A stretch of DNA of 64,000 nt, from the NCBI GenBank assembly GCA_030651305.1, contig JAUSCI010000006.1:1-64000 (forward strand), in the 5' to 3' direction. This DNA is from Sulfuritalea sp. (lineage in GTDB: Bacteria; Pseudomonadota; Gammaproteobacteria; Burkholderiales; Rhodocyclaceae). Under the pieces are notes generated by a model. That model was not told the DNA's origin. It worked only from the letters and a program-made list of their open reading frames with translations, and made no database searches. Shown here piece by piece: positions 1-8,232 of the stretch (its first letter is position 1; each line of letters begins with the position of its first letter). Both the position numbers and the translations under genes were made by a program.

Positions 1-176
1 TCGCTTTGAGGCAGCCCGAGGCTAAAATGATCCCCCGACTTTCCCACCGCGCCGCCCGCCTACGGTCTAGAGGGACCTTCGGCAGGCCGCACCGTGGAAA
101 AGTCTCTTCCCGCCTCACACACAGAATTTCTGACACCCCCGCCGTCCGAGATGTCCGAGATTGTCATTCCAGGTGA
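1..176. other. Left-edge non-coding stretch
   Basis: I see no gene I can support here on either strand. A short open frame from the ATG at 27 gives an arginine-rich peptide with no recognisable motif. The stretch precedes the accessory nucleotidyltransferase/DUF262 pair and may hold its promoter, but I see no convincing -35/-10 pair. Confidence 0.4.
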
Positions 177-233
177 ATGGTGGCAGGATGCGGCCTAATA
201 TTGCAATCTGACGGCATCATTACCATTTCACCG

Positions 234-812
234 ATGACACGCGAAGTAGTTATTGAATCACTGCGGAACGATACACCCACCGCGTTCGTTGAAAACTATT
301 TCTTCGACCGCATTCCTGCAATATTTGGCGGCGATAGAGATCGGTTTGTCGCTTGGAAACGCACGCTGGCAGAGAAGATCGAGGTGGACCCCGCGTGCAT
401 AACATTCGTTGGGAGCGCCGCTGCAGGTGCGAGCCTGAATCCATCGAAGAATTTCAAGCCATTCGACGAAGCATCTGACGTCGATGTCGCGGTAATCTCG
501 CCACACCACTTCGCAGTGGGGTGGCGCTACCTACGGATGAACAGCGTTCGCCGCCTTCGAGTAGATACACGAACACGAATAGCTTGGGATGAGCATGTTC
601 GCCGATACATCTATTGGGGCACCATTGCCACTGACCGACTGCTGGGCGTTCTACCTTTCGGATTGCAGTGGTTGAACGCAACGTCACATATGGCACAACT
701 TTCGCCAACGCTGGGGCGTTCAGTCAACTTACGGATATATGCGGACTACGATTCTCTTCGAGCCTATCAATTGCAGTCCGTAAAGGCACTGCGCGACTCA
801 CTTATTGGGTGA
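234..812 (+). CDS. Nucleotidyltransferase-fold protein, first gene of accessory pair
   Basis: The roughly 192-residue protein is of unknown specific function. It carries the signature of the minimal nucleotidyltransferase superfamily: a glycine-serine pair (G60-S61 in VGSAAAG), then the acidic pair D82 and D84 in SDVDVAVIS. A third acidic residue was not located with confidence. I chose the ATG at 234; an ATG at 177 would add 19 residues that look non-conserved. The stop at 812 lies four bases before the ATG of the DUF262 gene, so the two are probably one operon. Base composition looks more AT-rich than the sox genes downstream, which suggests transfer. It could be an antitoxin-type or nucleotide-modifying enzyme. 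Confidence 0.6.
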   Translation: MTREVVIESLRNDTPTAFVENYFFDRIPAIFGGDRDRFVAWKRTLAEKIEVDPACITFVGSAAAGASLNPSKNFKPFDEASDVDVAVISPHHFAVGWRYLRMNSVRRLRVDTRTRIAWDEHVRRYIYWGTIATDRLLGVLPFGLQWLNATSHMAQLSPTLGRSVNLRIYADYDSLRAYQLQSVKALRDSLIG

Positions 813-816
813 AAAC

Positions 817-1854
817 ATGCAACGCTACCTAAACACGACACAAAGAACTGTTGTTTGGTTCAAGAAGGCATTCGAAGCCGGTGACATCGTCGTCAAAGCA
901 CCGTTCCAGCGCAATCCTGTTTGGTCCGACCGGCAGAAGAGCGCTCTTATCGACACCATACTGCTTGAGTACCCAATTCCCGAGCTTTACATGCAGGAAC
1001 TAACAGATGCAAGCGGTGGCCAGACCCACGTAGTTGTCGATGGACAGCAACGCATACGTGCAGTACTTTCGTTTGTAGCGGGAGACCTTGAGCTTGACGA
1101 AGAAAGCCCTCATTGGCCGGGGCTTGCTTTCGATGATTTGTCACCGGCTGATCGGAAAAAACTATTTGAATACAACTTCGTTGTTCGCCTGCTTCCGGAA
1201 ATGCCAGATGAAGAGCTGCGAGCAATCTTTCAGCGAATCAACCGGAACACGGTTGTACTCAACACCCAGGAGCTAAGGCATGCCACGTATTGGGGGCCTT
1301 TCATCAAACTTATGGAAGAGCTTGCAGACCTCGAATTCTGGAGTTATGCCAGCCTATTCTCAGCAAACGACCGTCGTCGGATGCTTGACGTGGAGTTCAT
1401 AAGCGAAATCGCAGTTGCCGTCCTAAACGGACTTCAGAACAAAAAGAAAAATCTTGAGGAATTCTACCAACAGTACGAGACAAACTTTGAAGAGGCCGAG
1501 CATCTCAAGAGTCTTTTCATCAAGGTGCTTGGCGAAATCGAACAGGTTCTTCCAGGGCTGACAAAAACTCGCTGGCGGAAAAAATCCGATTTCTATTCGT
1601 TATTCCTTAAGCTTTCGCAACACGCCACCGAATTCCCGCTTGCGGCTGAGTCCCGCAATGCGTTGTCCAACGCACTGCTTGAATTCGCATCTGAAGTTGA
1701 CGCCGTCATTAGCGAAACCGTACCGACTGAAGCCGTCGCCGCAGATGTTCAAACCTACGTTAAGAACGTCGAACGAGCGGCTTCTGACTTAGGGAGCCGA
1801 AAGGCCCGTGAGAATGCCTTAGCCAACAGATTAGTTACGATCTTCCCGAAATAA
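817..1854 (+). CDS. DUF262 (GmrSD N-terminal-like) protein
   Basis: The 345-residue protein has the DUF262/ParB-like nuclease motifs near its N terminus: FQRNPVW at residues 30-36 and DGQQR at 75-79. The first is the usual family opening and the second the characteristic core motif. The rest is helical and rich in charged residues. I use the ATG at 817, six bases after a GGGTGA that can act as a ribosome-binding site; a TTG at 805 is possible. DUF262 domains occur in the GmrSD type IV restriction enzyme and other phage-defence proteins. No DUF1524 HNH half is visible here, so this is a stand-alone DUF262. Partner: the nucleotidyltransferase-fold gene just upstream. Confidence 0.75.
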   Translation: MQRYLNTTQRTVVWFKKAFEAGDIVVKAPFQRNPVWSDRQKSALIDTILLEYPIPELYMQELTDASGGQTHVVVDGQQRIRAVLSFVAGDLELDEESPHWPGLAFDDLSPADRKKLFEYNFVVRLLPEMPDEELRAIFQRINRNTVVLNTQELRHATYWGPFIKLMEELADLEFWSYASLFSANDRRRMLDVEFISEIAVAVLNGLQNKKKNLEEFYQQYETNFEEAEHLKSLFIKVLGEIEQVLPGLTKTRWRKKSDFYSLFLKLSQHATEFPLAAESRNALSNALLEFASEVDAVISETVPTEAVAADVQTYVKNVERAASDLGSRKARENALANRLVTIFPK

Positions 1855-1992
1855 GGCTAACCAAAACTCAAGCTATGACTTGCGAGACTTTAAAGATAAG
1901 AATTTTGGGGCCAGGTTCGCACTTATTCGCCGTTGCCGAACGAGTAGCCGTCCCGCCAGCGCCGACTTTTGCTCGCCAGCCGGCTACTGTGC

Positions 1993-2118
1993 GTCGCTGA
2001 AACTTTGCAGCGCGAAGGCGAGGGCGAACATGCCGTGGTGCATCTGATCGCCAGGCGCCTGTTCGATCACAGAGAATTGCTCGGGCGACTAGTGACGACG
2101 AGTCGGGATTTTTGCTGA
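1993..2118 (+). pseudogene. dnaE2: Remnant of error-prone DNA polymerase DnaE2 (C terminus only)
   Basis: Read in one frame, these bases encode the typical last 41 residues of DnaE2, including VVHLIARRLFDH, ELLGRL and the terminal SRDF-type ending before TGA at 2116-2118. Upstream, the frame soon leaves recognisable sequence and no polymerase domain is present in the window, so this is the tail of a deleted gene. The nucleotidyltransferase/DUF262 pair lies directly upstream, where the body of dnaE2 would be expected, so the pair may have replaced it. The match is from memory of the family C terminus and is short. Confidence 0.6.
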
Positions 2119-2143
2119 GAGCCGTGATCAGGACATCCGCGAT

Positions 2144-3679
2144 TCAGCGTGTAAAGCGCTTGTCGCCCGGCGCGGCCAGCAGCTCTCGCAACCGCGTCTT
2201 CAGCACCTTGCCGGTGTTGTTCTTCGGCAATGAATCGATCATCACATAGCGCTTGGGCCGCTTGAAGCGGGCGATGTTGTCCAGGCACAGGGCGTCGAGT
2301 TCGGCGCTGTCGGGCGCTTGCCCGCGGGCAACGATGAAGGCGATCACGATCTCGCCCCATTCGGCATCGGCCTGGCCCACCACCGAGACCTCACTCACTG
2401 CCGGATGCCGCAACAGTACTTCCTCGACTTCGCGTGGGTAGATGTTCGAGCCGCCGGAAATGATGACGTCCTTGCTGCGGTCCTTCAGCGTCAGGAAGCC
2501 ATCCTCGTCCATGCTGCCGACATCACCGGTATGCAGCCAGCCATTGCGCAAGGTTTCGGCGCTGGCACCGGGATTGTTCCAGTAGCCGGCCATCACCGTG
2601 TCGCCGCGGACCAGGATTTCGCGGATCTCGCCGGCGGGCAGCGGCCGGTCGTCGGCATCGGCGACCCTGACCTCGACGCCGGTGAAGGCATGGCCGACCG
2701 AGGCCAGGCGTTGTTCGTAGCGCGGATGCGCGGTGTCCGCATGAAGGGCCTTGTCGAGGCAGGTGATGGTCATCGGCGATTCACCCTGGCCGTAGATCTG
2801 CACCAGCTTGCAGCCGAAACGCCGCAGCGCCGCTTTGCAGTCGGCCAGGTACATCGGACCGCCGCCATAGACGATGGTCTTGAGTCCGGAAGTATCGGCA
2901 GCGCCGGGGTGATCGACCAGGCGTTTGACCATGGTCGGCGCGGCGAACATCGTGACGCCGTGGTGCGCCTGCAGCAATGCGTAAATTTCGGCCGGGTCGA
3001 AGCCGCCCGATTCGGGCACCACATTCACGCCGGCACGGGCGACGTGGGGCAGCATGTAAAAGCCCGAACCGTGCGACATCGGTGCGGCGTGGATGATGGC
3101 GTCGCCGGGGGCAATCGTGTCGACGTCGGACAAATAGTTGAGGATCGCCGCCATCGCATTGCGATGGGTCAGGGTCACGCCCTTGGGCCGGCCGGTGGTG
3201 CCGCTGGTATAGAACAGCCAGGCCGCATCGTCGGCCAGGCGCGGCGCAATAGGCATCGGCTCTGCGGTGAAAAGCCGCGCATATTGCGGCCCGTCGACGT
3301 CGATCACTTCTTCCACGCCGGCAACGGCGAGCGGGGCCAGCGCCGGGTAGAGGTCTGCGGTGGCGAAGCACAGGCGCGCGCCGCTGTCGGCGAGGATGAA
3401 TTCCAGCTCCTTCGGGTGCAGTTTGGCGTTGATCGGCACCACGGCCAGGCCGGCGTGCCAGCAGGCGAACATCAGCTCGACGTACTGCGGGCAGTTCTTC
3501 ATCACCAGGGCGACGCGGTCGCCGGGTTTCAGCCGAGCCGCCAGCCCGGCGGCAAGGCGGCCGACGCGCGCCGCCAACTCGGCATAGCTCGCCAGCAGGC
3601 GCGTGCCATGGGCCAGCGCGGGTCGTTGCGGGTGCACGTGCGCAGCACGCAAAAGCAGCTGGGCGATGTTTATGCTCAT
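2144..3679 (-). CDS. AMP-dependent acyl-CoA synthetase (fatty-acid CoA ligase type)
   Basis: The 511-residue ANL-superfamily enzyme should activate a carboxylic acid with ATP and join it to CoA in the cytoplasm. The ATP-binding P-loop is FYTSGTTGRPKGVT; later come the YGQGES motif, WLHTGDVG and a C-terminal lysine loop in PKNNTGKVLK. The length is typical. The start chosen is the ATG at 3679 (MSINIAQLLL); the frame is open a further 14 codons but that extension is not family-like. The substrate cannot be read from sequence; medium or long-chain fatty acid, or an aromatic acid, are options. It reads on the same strand as the sox genes but is separated from them by the small zinc-ribbon gene. 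Confidence 0.85.
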   Translation of the reverse strand: MSINIAQLLLRAAHVHPQRPALAHGTRLLASYAELAARVGRLAAGLAARLKPGDRVALVMKNCPQYVELMFACWHAGLAVVPINAKLHPKELEFILADSGARLCFATADLYPALAPLAVAGVEEVIDVDGPQYARLFTAEPMPIAPRLADDAAWLFYTSGTTGRPKGVTLTHRNAMAAILNYLSDVDTIAPGDAIIHAAPMSHGSGFYMLPHVARAGVNVVPESGGFDPAEIYALLQAHHGVTMFAAPTMVKRLVDHPGAADTSGLKTIVYGGGPMYLADCKAALRRFGCKLVQIYGQGESPMTITCLDKALHADTAHPRYEQRLASVGHAFTGVEVRVADADDRPLPAGEIREILVRGDTVMAGYWNNPGASAETLRNGWLHTGDVGSMDEDGFLTLKDRSKDVIISGGSNIYPREVEEVLLRHPAVSEVSVVGQADAEWGEIVIAFIVARGQAPDSAELDALCLDNIARFKRPKRYVMIDSLPKNNTGKVLKTRLRELLAAPGDKRFTR

Positions 3680-3775
3680 GGGCCGGAATGTAGCAAATTT
3701 CCGTGGGAGTTCGTCCTGCATCGCTGAACGCGTCCGCGGAACGAGCGGGCAAGAGGCGCAACAACCTGAACGATA

Positions 3776-3988
3776 TTACGCAGACACTCCGCCATCTGAC
3801 CCGTCCGCATTGCGCCACATCATGTTTTTCATGGTGCAGTTAACCACCTGCCCGCATGAGGGACAGGTGGCCTGCAGCCCTTCCGCGATGGCGCTTTCGA
3901 GAGACTCCAGGTCCCGGAACGCCACGGGGCAGGCGAAGATGGCGCGGCAGTGGCCGCATCTGATTCTTACGTCCGAAATTGCGGTCAT
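3776..3988 (-). CDS. Small zinc-ribbon-like protein
   Basis: The 70-residue protein has two CxxC pairs, CGHC near residue 11 and CPSC near residue 42, spaced as in a small zinc ribbon. A third cysteine follows in VVNC. No further domain is present and I do not recognise a named family. The ATG at 3988 is preceded by an AAGGAAG ribosome-binding site about ten bases upstream; a longer frame to 4141 overlaps soxB in an unlikely way. It lies 47 bases downstream of soxB on the same strand and could be its last co-transcribed gene. A regulatory or metal-handling role would be pure inference. Confidence 0.6.
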   Translation of the reverse strand: MTAISDVRIRCGHCRAIFACPVAFRDLESLESAIAEGLQATCPSCGQVVNCTMKNMMWRNADGSDGGVSA

Positions 3989-4035
3989 GACGTGGGTGGC
4001 TTCCTTCTTTCTTGCAGTTTTTCGCAACCGGCAAT

Positions 4036-5754
4036 TCAGGCGATGCCCGGATTGCCCTTCATGCCGATCAGCTTTGGCACATTGACTTTGCGCGTGCTGA
4101 CGGTCTTCTTGTCTTTCAGCCAGCGGCCAACAACGTCCCACACCGGTTCCCCGGTCGCCGAGGGATCCACCGGCGCCCAGCCGGCCACCTTGTAAATCTT
4201 GTCCGCCACCATCGGTCTGTCATGGAGGCGCATGTCTGAAATGCGGCTGCCCGCCCTGGCATTCGGGTCGCAGCTGTAGCTCATGCCGCCAACGCGCACC
4301 ATGTCGCCGCCCTGCTGGTAATAGGGGTCGGGGTTGTAGAGGTTGTCGGCGATGTCTTCGAGGATTTCCTTGACGCGCTCGCCCTTCATCTCGTTCAGGG
4401 TCGAGGCGGGATAGGTGATCGCGGTCTGGTCCATCAGGTGTTCGAAGGTGATCGCGCTGCCCGGCAGCAGTGTGGTGCCCCAACGGAAGCCAGGCGAGAA
4501 GCCGATGTCGGCGCCCCTGACTTCCATGATGGCATCGAGAATCAACTGATCCCAACTGCCGTTGAAATTGCCGCGCCGGTAGAGCAGGCCTTCGGTAACG
4601 GCGAGTTTCTCTTCCAGTTTCGCCTTGTGCGGGGCGCGTACCTTGTCGATGTAGCTGGCCATTTCGATGTCGGCCGGCAGCAGATTGGAGAAGATCGGCA
4701 ACAGCTTGTAACGGAAATCCTGAACCTTGCCGCCGCGCACGTCGAAATCGAGTACGGCGAGGAACTTGCCGTTGGAGCCGGCATTGGTAACCAGTGTCTG
4801 GCCACCGGCATTCTTTACGGTGATCGGCCGCGGTACGCCGTCATGGGTGTGGCCGCCGAGGATGGCATCGATGCCGGTGACGCGGGTGGCCATCTTGAGG
4901 TCGACATCCATGCCGTTGTGCGAGAGGACGACGACGACCTTGGCGCCCTTGGCGCGCACCTCGTCGACCATCTTCTGCATGTTCTCGTCCTGGATGCCGA
5001 AAGTCCAGTCGGCCATCATGTAGCGAGGGTTGGCGATCGGCGTGTAGGGAAAGGCCTGGCCGATGACCGCGATTTGCACGCCGTTCATCTCGCGCATCGC
5101 GTAGGGCGGGAATACCGGGTCGCCGAAGTCGGTGGTTTTGATGTTCTGGGCGAGAAACTCGATCCTGCCCTTCAGATCCTTGTCGACGATTTCCTGCACA
5201 CGCTTGTCGCCGAGGGTGAATTCCCAGTGCGCCGACATCATGTCTACGCCGAGCAACTTGCAGGCATCGACCATGTCCTGTCCCTTGCTCCACAAGGCGG
5301 TGGCGGAGCCCTGCCAGGTATCGCCGCCGTCGAGCAGCAGCGCGCCGGGGCGCCCCGCACGCAAGCGCTTGGCCAGCGTGGCCAGATGCGCAAAGCCGCC
5401 GACCTTGCCGTAGGTCTTGGCGGCCTGGGTGAAATCGAGATAGGTAAAGGCGTGCGCCTCGCGCGTGCCGGGCTTGATGTTGAAAGCCCTGAGCAGGTGC
5501 TCGCCGACCAGATGCGGTGCCTTGCCCAGCGCCGTGCCGATGCCGAGATTGACGCTCGGTTCGCGGAACCAGATCGGCAGCAGTTGCGCGTGGCAATCGG
5601 TGAAATGCATGAAATGCACGTTGCCGAACTTCGGCAGGTCGTAAAGCGCGTCGGCATTTCCCGCGGCGAGCAACGGGCGGGCGTCCAGCGCCGCGCCGGC
5701 CACCGAGGCGGCGGCCAGCATTTGCAGAAATTCGCGGCGGTTCATCGAGGACAT
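4036..5754 (-). CDS. soxB: SoxB thiosulfohydrolase
   Basis: The 572-residue periplasmic dimanganese hydrolase releases sulfate from the sulfone group carried on the SoxY cysteine. The N terminus has a Tat-type signal (NRREFLQ followed by a hydrophobic stretch). Metal-site motifs of the 5'-nucleotidase-like phosphoesterase fold are visible: HFTDCHAQLLP, DGGDTWQG, HNGMD and GGHTHDG. The length matches SoxB. I chose ATG 5754 because AAGAGG lies seven bases upstream; ATG 5745 is also possible. It follows soxX, but with a 110-bp gap holding two hairpins, one a terminator, so soxB may be transcribed at a different level from soxYZAX. No soxCD is visible in the window. Confidence 0.95.
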   Translation of the reverse strand: MSSMNRREFLQMLAAASVAGAALDARPLLAAGNADALYDLPKFGNVHFMHFTDCHAQLLPIWFREPSVNLGIGTALGKAPHLVGEHLLRAFNIKPGTREAHAFTYLDFTQAAKTYGKVGGFAHLATLAKRLRAGRPGALLLDGGDTWQGSATALWSKGQDMVDACKLLGVDMMSAHWEFTLGDKRVQEIVDKDLKGRIEFLAQNIKTTDFGDPVFPPYAMREMNGVQIAVIGQAFPYTPIANPRYMMADWTFGIQDENMQKMVDEVRAKGAKVVVVLSHNGMDVDLKMATRVTGIDAILGGHTHDGVPRPITVKNAGGQTLVTNAGSNGKFLAVLDFDVRGGKVQDFRYKLLPIFSNLLPADIEMASYIDKVRAPHKAKLEEKLAVTEGLLYRRGNFNGSWDQLILDAIMEVRGADIGFSPGFRWGTTLLPGSAITFEHLMDQTAITYPASTLNEMKGERVKEILEDIADNLYNPDPYYQQGGDMVRVGGMSYSCDPNARAGSRISDMRLHDRPMVADKIYKVAGWAPVDPSATGEPVWDVVGRWLKDKKTVSTRKVNVPKLIGMKGNPGIA

Positions 5755-5794
5755 CGTGATACCTCTTGCGGAGGAAATCCCACCGGGGGATACC

Positions 5795-5818
5795 GTCCCC
5801 GGCTCGAACGCCGGGGAC
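5795..5818 (-). other. Hairpin in soxB 5' leader
   Basis: The arms GTCCCCGGC (5795-5803) and GCCGGGGAC (5810-5818) pair perfectly over 9 bp with a 6-base loop. The hairpin lies between the soxX-soxB terminator and the soxB ribosome-binding site, with no U-run after it. It could protect the 5' end of a soxB mRNA, or form part of an attenuator with the terminator. Confidence 0.5.
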
Positions 5819-5820
5819 AT

Positions 5821-5846
5821 AAAAAAGCCTGACCGAGATCAGGCTT
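5821..5846 (-). terminator. Rho-independent terminator between soxX and soxB
   Basis: Read on the minus strand, arms AAGCCTGA and TCAGGCTT (8 bp, 6-base loop) are followed by a run of Us. It lies immediately downstream of soxX and before soxB, inside what is otherwise one sox gene series. It should end, fully or partly, transcripts starting before soxY. Confidence 0.75.
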
Positions 5847-5864
5847 GGGGAGCGAACATAAGTC

Positions 5865-6476
5865 CTATTTGTTTGCCGGCGACTCGGGATCGAGCAGCAG
5901 GGCGACCAGATCCTTGATCTGCTTTTCGCCCAGCGCGCCGATATGGCCGAAGCGCGGCATGTCCGAACAGAGGTTGTAGGCCTTGGCGTTGTATATTTTC
6001 GAATACACGTATTTCTGAATATCCGGTTGGGTGCCGCGCAGCTTGAGGAACTGATACAAGCTTGGCCCGATGGTGCCGAATGAAGTTTCTTTCGGACTGA
6101 TCTGGTGGCAGTTGTAGCAGTTGCCGCCTACCGGCAGGCCGGGCTTGTCGGACCAGGTAAAGCCACGACCGCTCTGTGCCAGCTTCTCGCCGGCCTTCCA
6201 GTCGCCCATCAGCTTGCCATCGGCCGGATACTTGACGTCGGCCAACTGGTCAGCTTCCATTGCCCTGCCGACGCCTTCTGGCGGTTTGTTGCCGGTGCGA
6301 TTGCAGACGGCCTGCAAGCCGTCTTCGGCGAGGCGGTCGATGGATGCCTGGCCTCTCGGCTGGAAGTCCTTCTTGATGACTGCGATGGCCTTGGCGCGAT
6401 AGTCGCCTTCCGCGGCGGCCGGCAGGGCAATCATGAGGAGGGTGGCCATGGCGGCCGGCATAATATTGTTTTTCAT
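5865..6476 (-). CDS. soxX: SoxX monohaem cytochrome c
   Basis: The 203-residue periplasmic cytochrome is one half of SoxAX, which couples thiosulfate to the SoxY cysteine. A hydrophobic signal peptide covers about residues 1-22. The single haem site is CYNCH at 120-124, followed by GTIGPSLYQF and a methionine region (SDMPRFGH) that should supply the distal ligand. The C-terminal helix motif EKQIKDLVALLLDP is typical of SoxX. The gene is 13 bases downstream of soxA. A terminator follows it. Confidence 0.93.
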   Translation of the reverse strand: MKNNIMPAAMATLLMIALPAAAEGDYRAKAIAVIKKDFQPRGQASIDRLAEDGLQAVCNRTGNKPPEGVGRAMEADQLADVKYPADGKLMGDWKAGEKLAQSGRGFTWSDKPGLPVGGNCYNCHQISPKETSFGTIGPSLYQFLKLRGTQPDIQKYVYSKIYNAKAYNLCSDMPRFGHIGALGEKQIKDLVALLLDPESPANK

Positions 6477-6489
6477 GTCTGTCTCCCTG

Positions 6490-7353
6490 TTAGCGCTTGA
6501 TGCCCGGGCCTTTGTAGACCTGGCCGTTGGCGTTGCCGATCATGTAGGTCAGCAGGTATGCGACCGCGTCGGAGGCGTACTTCGGTTCCGGGAAACGCTG
6601 CTGGCGGAAGCAATCGCCCATGCGCCACTGGTGGGTGAGCATCACGCCGCCGGTCATGCGATAGCCCGGCCAGCCCTGGACGCCCTTCATCGCGCCGGCA
6701 GGCGTGCTGAGGTTGGGCAGGTTCTGCATGCGGATGCGCTTGCCGTCAGTGCCGTGGCAGGTGTTGCAGGAAAAGTCGTAGGGGCCGGCGCGATAGGCTG
6801 CAATTTCCTTGCCGATTTCCCAGGCTTCACGCACCTTCGGCTCCTTGAGCGGCACGGCGATCTTCATGTTGCGCGAATGGCCGGCGACATAGGTCACCAG
6901 GTTGGTGATGTCGGGCGTGAAATTGGCATTGGCAAATGGCTTCTTGGCGATGTCGTCGAACTTGAATCCTTGCTTTTCGACCATGCACCAGACGATGCGG
7001 CGTTCGGCATCCATTACGGCATCGGCATCGGCGAAGTAGCGCGGCATCTTCACATAGGCGCCATCGATCTTGCCGACTCCCTGACCGAGGTCGCAGCTTT
7101 CGGCCAGCGCGACATTCTTCGGGCCGCGTTTGGTCTTCCACTGTTCTTCACCCTTCATTTCAAAGAGTTCGGCCGGATTGCTGTCCTCCATCTCGGCGCG
7201 AAACTTCTCGAACTCAATGGTTGCGGCGTCTTTTGCTTCGACCACCGGCGCGGTTTGGGCTGCGGGTTTCGCGACCGGCTTTTTGGGCGTCTGGGCGAAT
7301 GCACCACCCATGATCACGATGGCGCAGAGCGCGCCGATGAGGTTTTGTTTCAT
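6490..7353 (-). CDS. soxA: SoxA, monohaem form of the SoxAX subunit
   Basis: The 287-residue periplasmic cytochrome has a signal peptide ending near residue 20. Only one haem motif is present, CNTCH at 196-200. The N-terminal domain keeps cysteines C87 and C123 where diheme SoxA proteins bind a second haem, so this belongs to the monohaem class, probably with a disulfide at that place. C248 in MGDCFRQQR matches the cysteine that becomes the persulfide haem ligand. It lies between soxZ and soxX in the usual YZAX order. Confidence 0.94.
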   Translation of the reverse strand: MKQNLIGALCAIVIMGGAFAQTPKKPVAKPAAQTAPVVEAKDAATIEFEKFRAEMEDSNPAELFEMKGEEQWKTKRGPKNVALAESCDLGQGVGKIDGAYVKMPRYFADADAVMDAERRIVWCMVEKQGFKFDDIAKKPFANANFTPDITNLVTYVAGHSRNMKIAVPLKEPKVREAWEIGKEIAAYRAGPYDFSCNTCHGTDGKRIRMQNLPNLSTPAGAMKGVQGWPGYRMTGGVMLTHQWRMGDCFRQQRFPEPKYASDAVAYLLTYMIGNANGQVYKGPGIKR

Positions 7354-7419
7354 AGTCTCCTCCTGTCAAGGAATGGGGCGGGTGTGGCCCGCACCGGTTT
7401 TTATTTGTGGATCAAAAAG

Positions 7420-7731
7420 TCAGGCAATGGCTGCTTCGTCGGTTCTTTTGTCTCCCTTGTTGTCTACCCAATTGACCACGACTTTGTCGCCGACTTTGGC
7501 GCCCTTCATCTTGAAGCCGAACACCGGGTTACGCGACACGGAAGTGCCGACAAGGCCTTCTACGACCTTCTTGCCGCCGACCTCGACCGTCATTGTCTGA
7601 ATGAAATGGGGGGGCACCGCGTTGCCGGCAGCGTCCTTGCGCTGGCCGGTTTCCATGGGATGGGCCATCAGGATGCGAATTTCTGCGACATCGCCCTTCA
7701 TCGTTGCACGAATCTTCATCGGATCTGCCAT
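7420..7731 (-). CDS. soxZ: SoxZ sulfur-carrier partner
   Basis: The 103-residue protein has the immunoglobulin-like SoxZ fold, with the family pattern AHPMETGQRKDAAGN and IPPHFIQ-type strands. It has no signal peptide of its own and is expected to be exported bound to SoxY by the Tat route. It starts 30 bases after the soxY stop and is followed by soxA. It forms the SoxYZ carrier on which thiosulfate is oxidised. Confidence 0.95.
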   Translation of the reverse strand: MADPMKIRATMKGDVAEIRILMAHPMETGQRKDAAGNAVPPHFIQTMTVEVGGKKVVEGLVGTSVSRNPVFGFKMKGAKVGDKVVVNWVDNKGDKRTDEAAIA

Positions 7732-7761
7732 GGCGTATTCCTCCTTATCTTTGTTTTTGGA

Positions 7762-8232
7762 TCAGCCGCCGCAGCCGCCGACGGTAACCTTGACTTCCTT
7801 TTGCGCGGTATAGAACTTGCCGTCCGCTTTCGCGATCGCCTTGACCAGGGACGTCTGGCCCATTTTGAGGCGTGCCGAAACTTCCGGCAGGGCGCCGTTG
7901 GCAAAATCGAAAGACGCGGAAAGCGGCTGTGGGTTCTTTTCGACCAGAATCCAGATCGAACTGGTGTTGGGAATGTTGCTCACGACATCCACCGGCACCA
8001 CGGCCCCATTTTCAGCTATGTCCGGAACCCTCAGGATCAGGTCCTTGCTGTTGCTTGGTGCGCCGGCGCCTATGCTCTTTAGCGCGCCTGCCGTGTCCTT
8101 CGCTTCGAAGGCGGCCTTGTTCCACTCGGCTGCCAGTACTTGCTCCGGGCGCAGGGCGCCGGCGGCGATCAGGCCGGCCAGCACGCCACTGGCGGTAGCG
8201 CTTTTGAGTACCGTTCTGCGGGTTGTGTTCAT
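7762..8232 (-). CDS. soxY: SoxY sulfur-carrier protein
   Basis: The 156-residue protein begins with a twin-arginine signal (NTTRRTVLKSATASG) and ends in GGCGG, the flexible tail whose cysteine (C154) carries the sulfur intermediates. It is the first gene of the soxYZAX series on the minus strand, transcribed away from the rhodanese gene. The start at 8232 is supported by the signal peptide and by a GGAGAAA-type ribosome-binding site upstream. Confidence 0.96.
   Translation of the reverse strand: MNTTRRTVLKSATASGVLAGLIAAGALRPEQVLAAEWNKAAFEAKDTAGALKSIGAGAPSNSKDLILRVPDIAENGAVVPVDVVSNIPNTSSIWILVEKNPQPLSASFDFANGALPEVSARLKMGQTSLVKAIAKADGKFYTAQKEVKVTVGGCGG

Noticed and set aside
2318-3727. Long open frame on the plus strand across the acyl-CoA synthetase gene
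   Set aside because: It lies fully antisense to a gene with clear ANL motifs, and its product is an alanine/glycine/arginine/histidine-rich shadow, as is common in GC-rich DNA.
4438-5832. Long open frame antisense to soxB
   Set aside because: No motif or plausible start; soxB on the other strand is fully supported.
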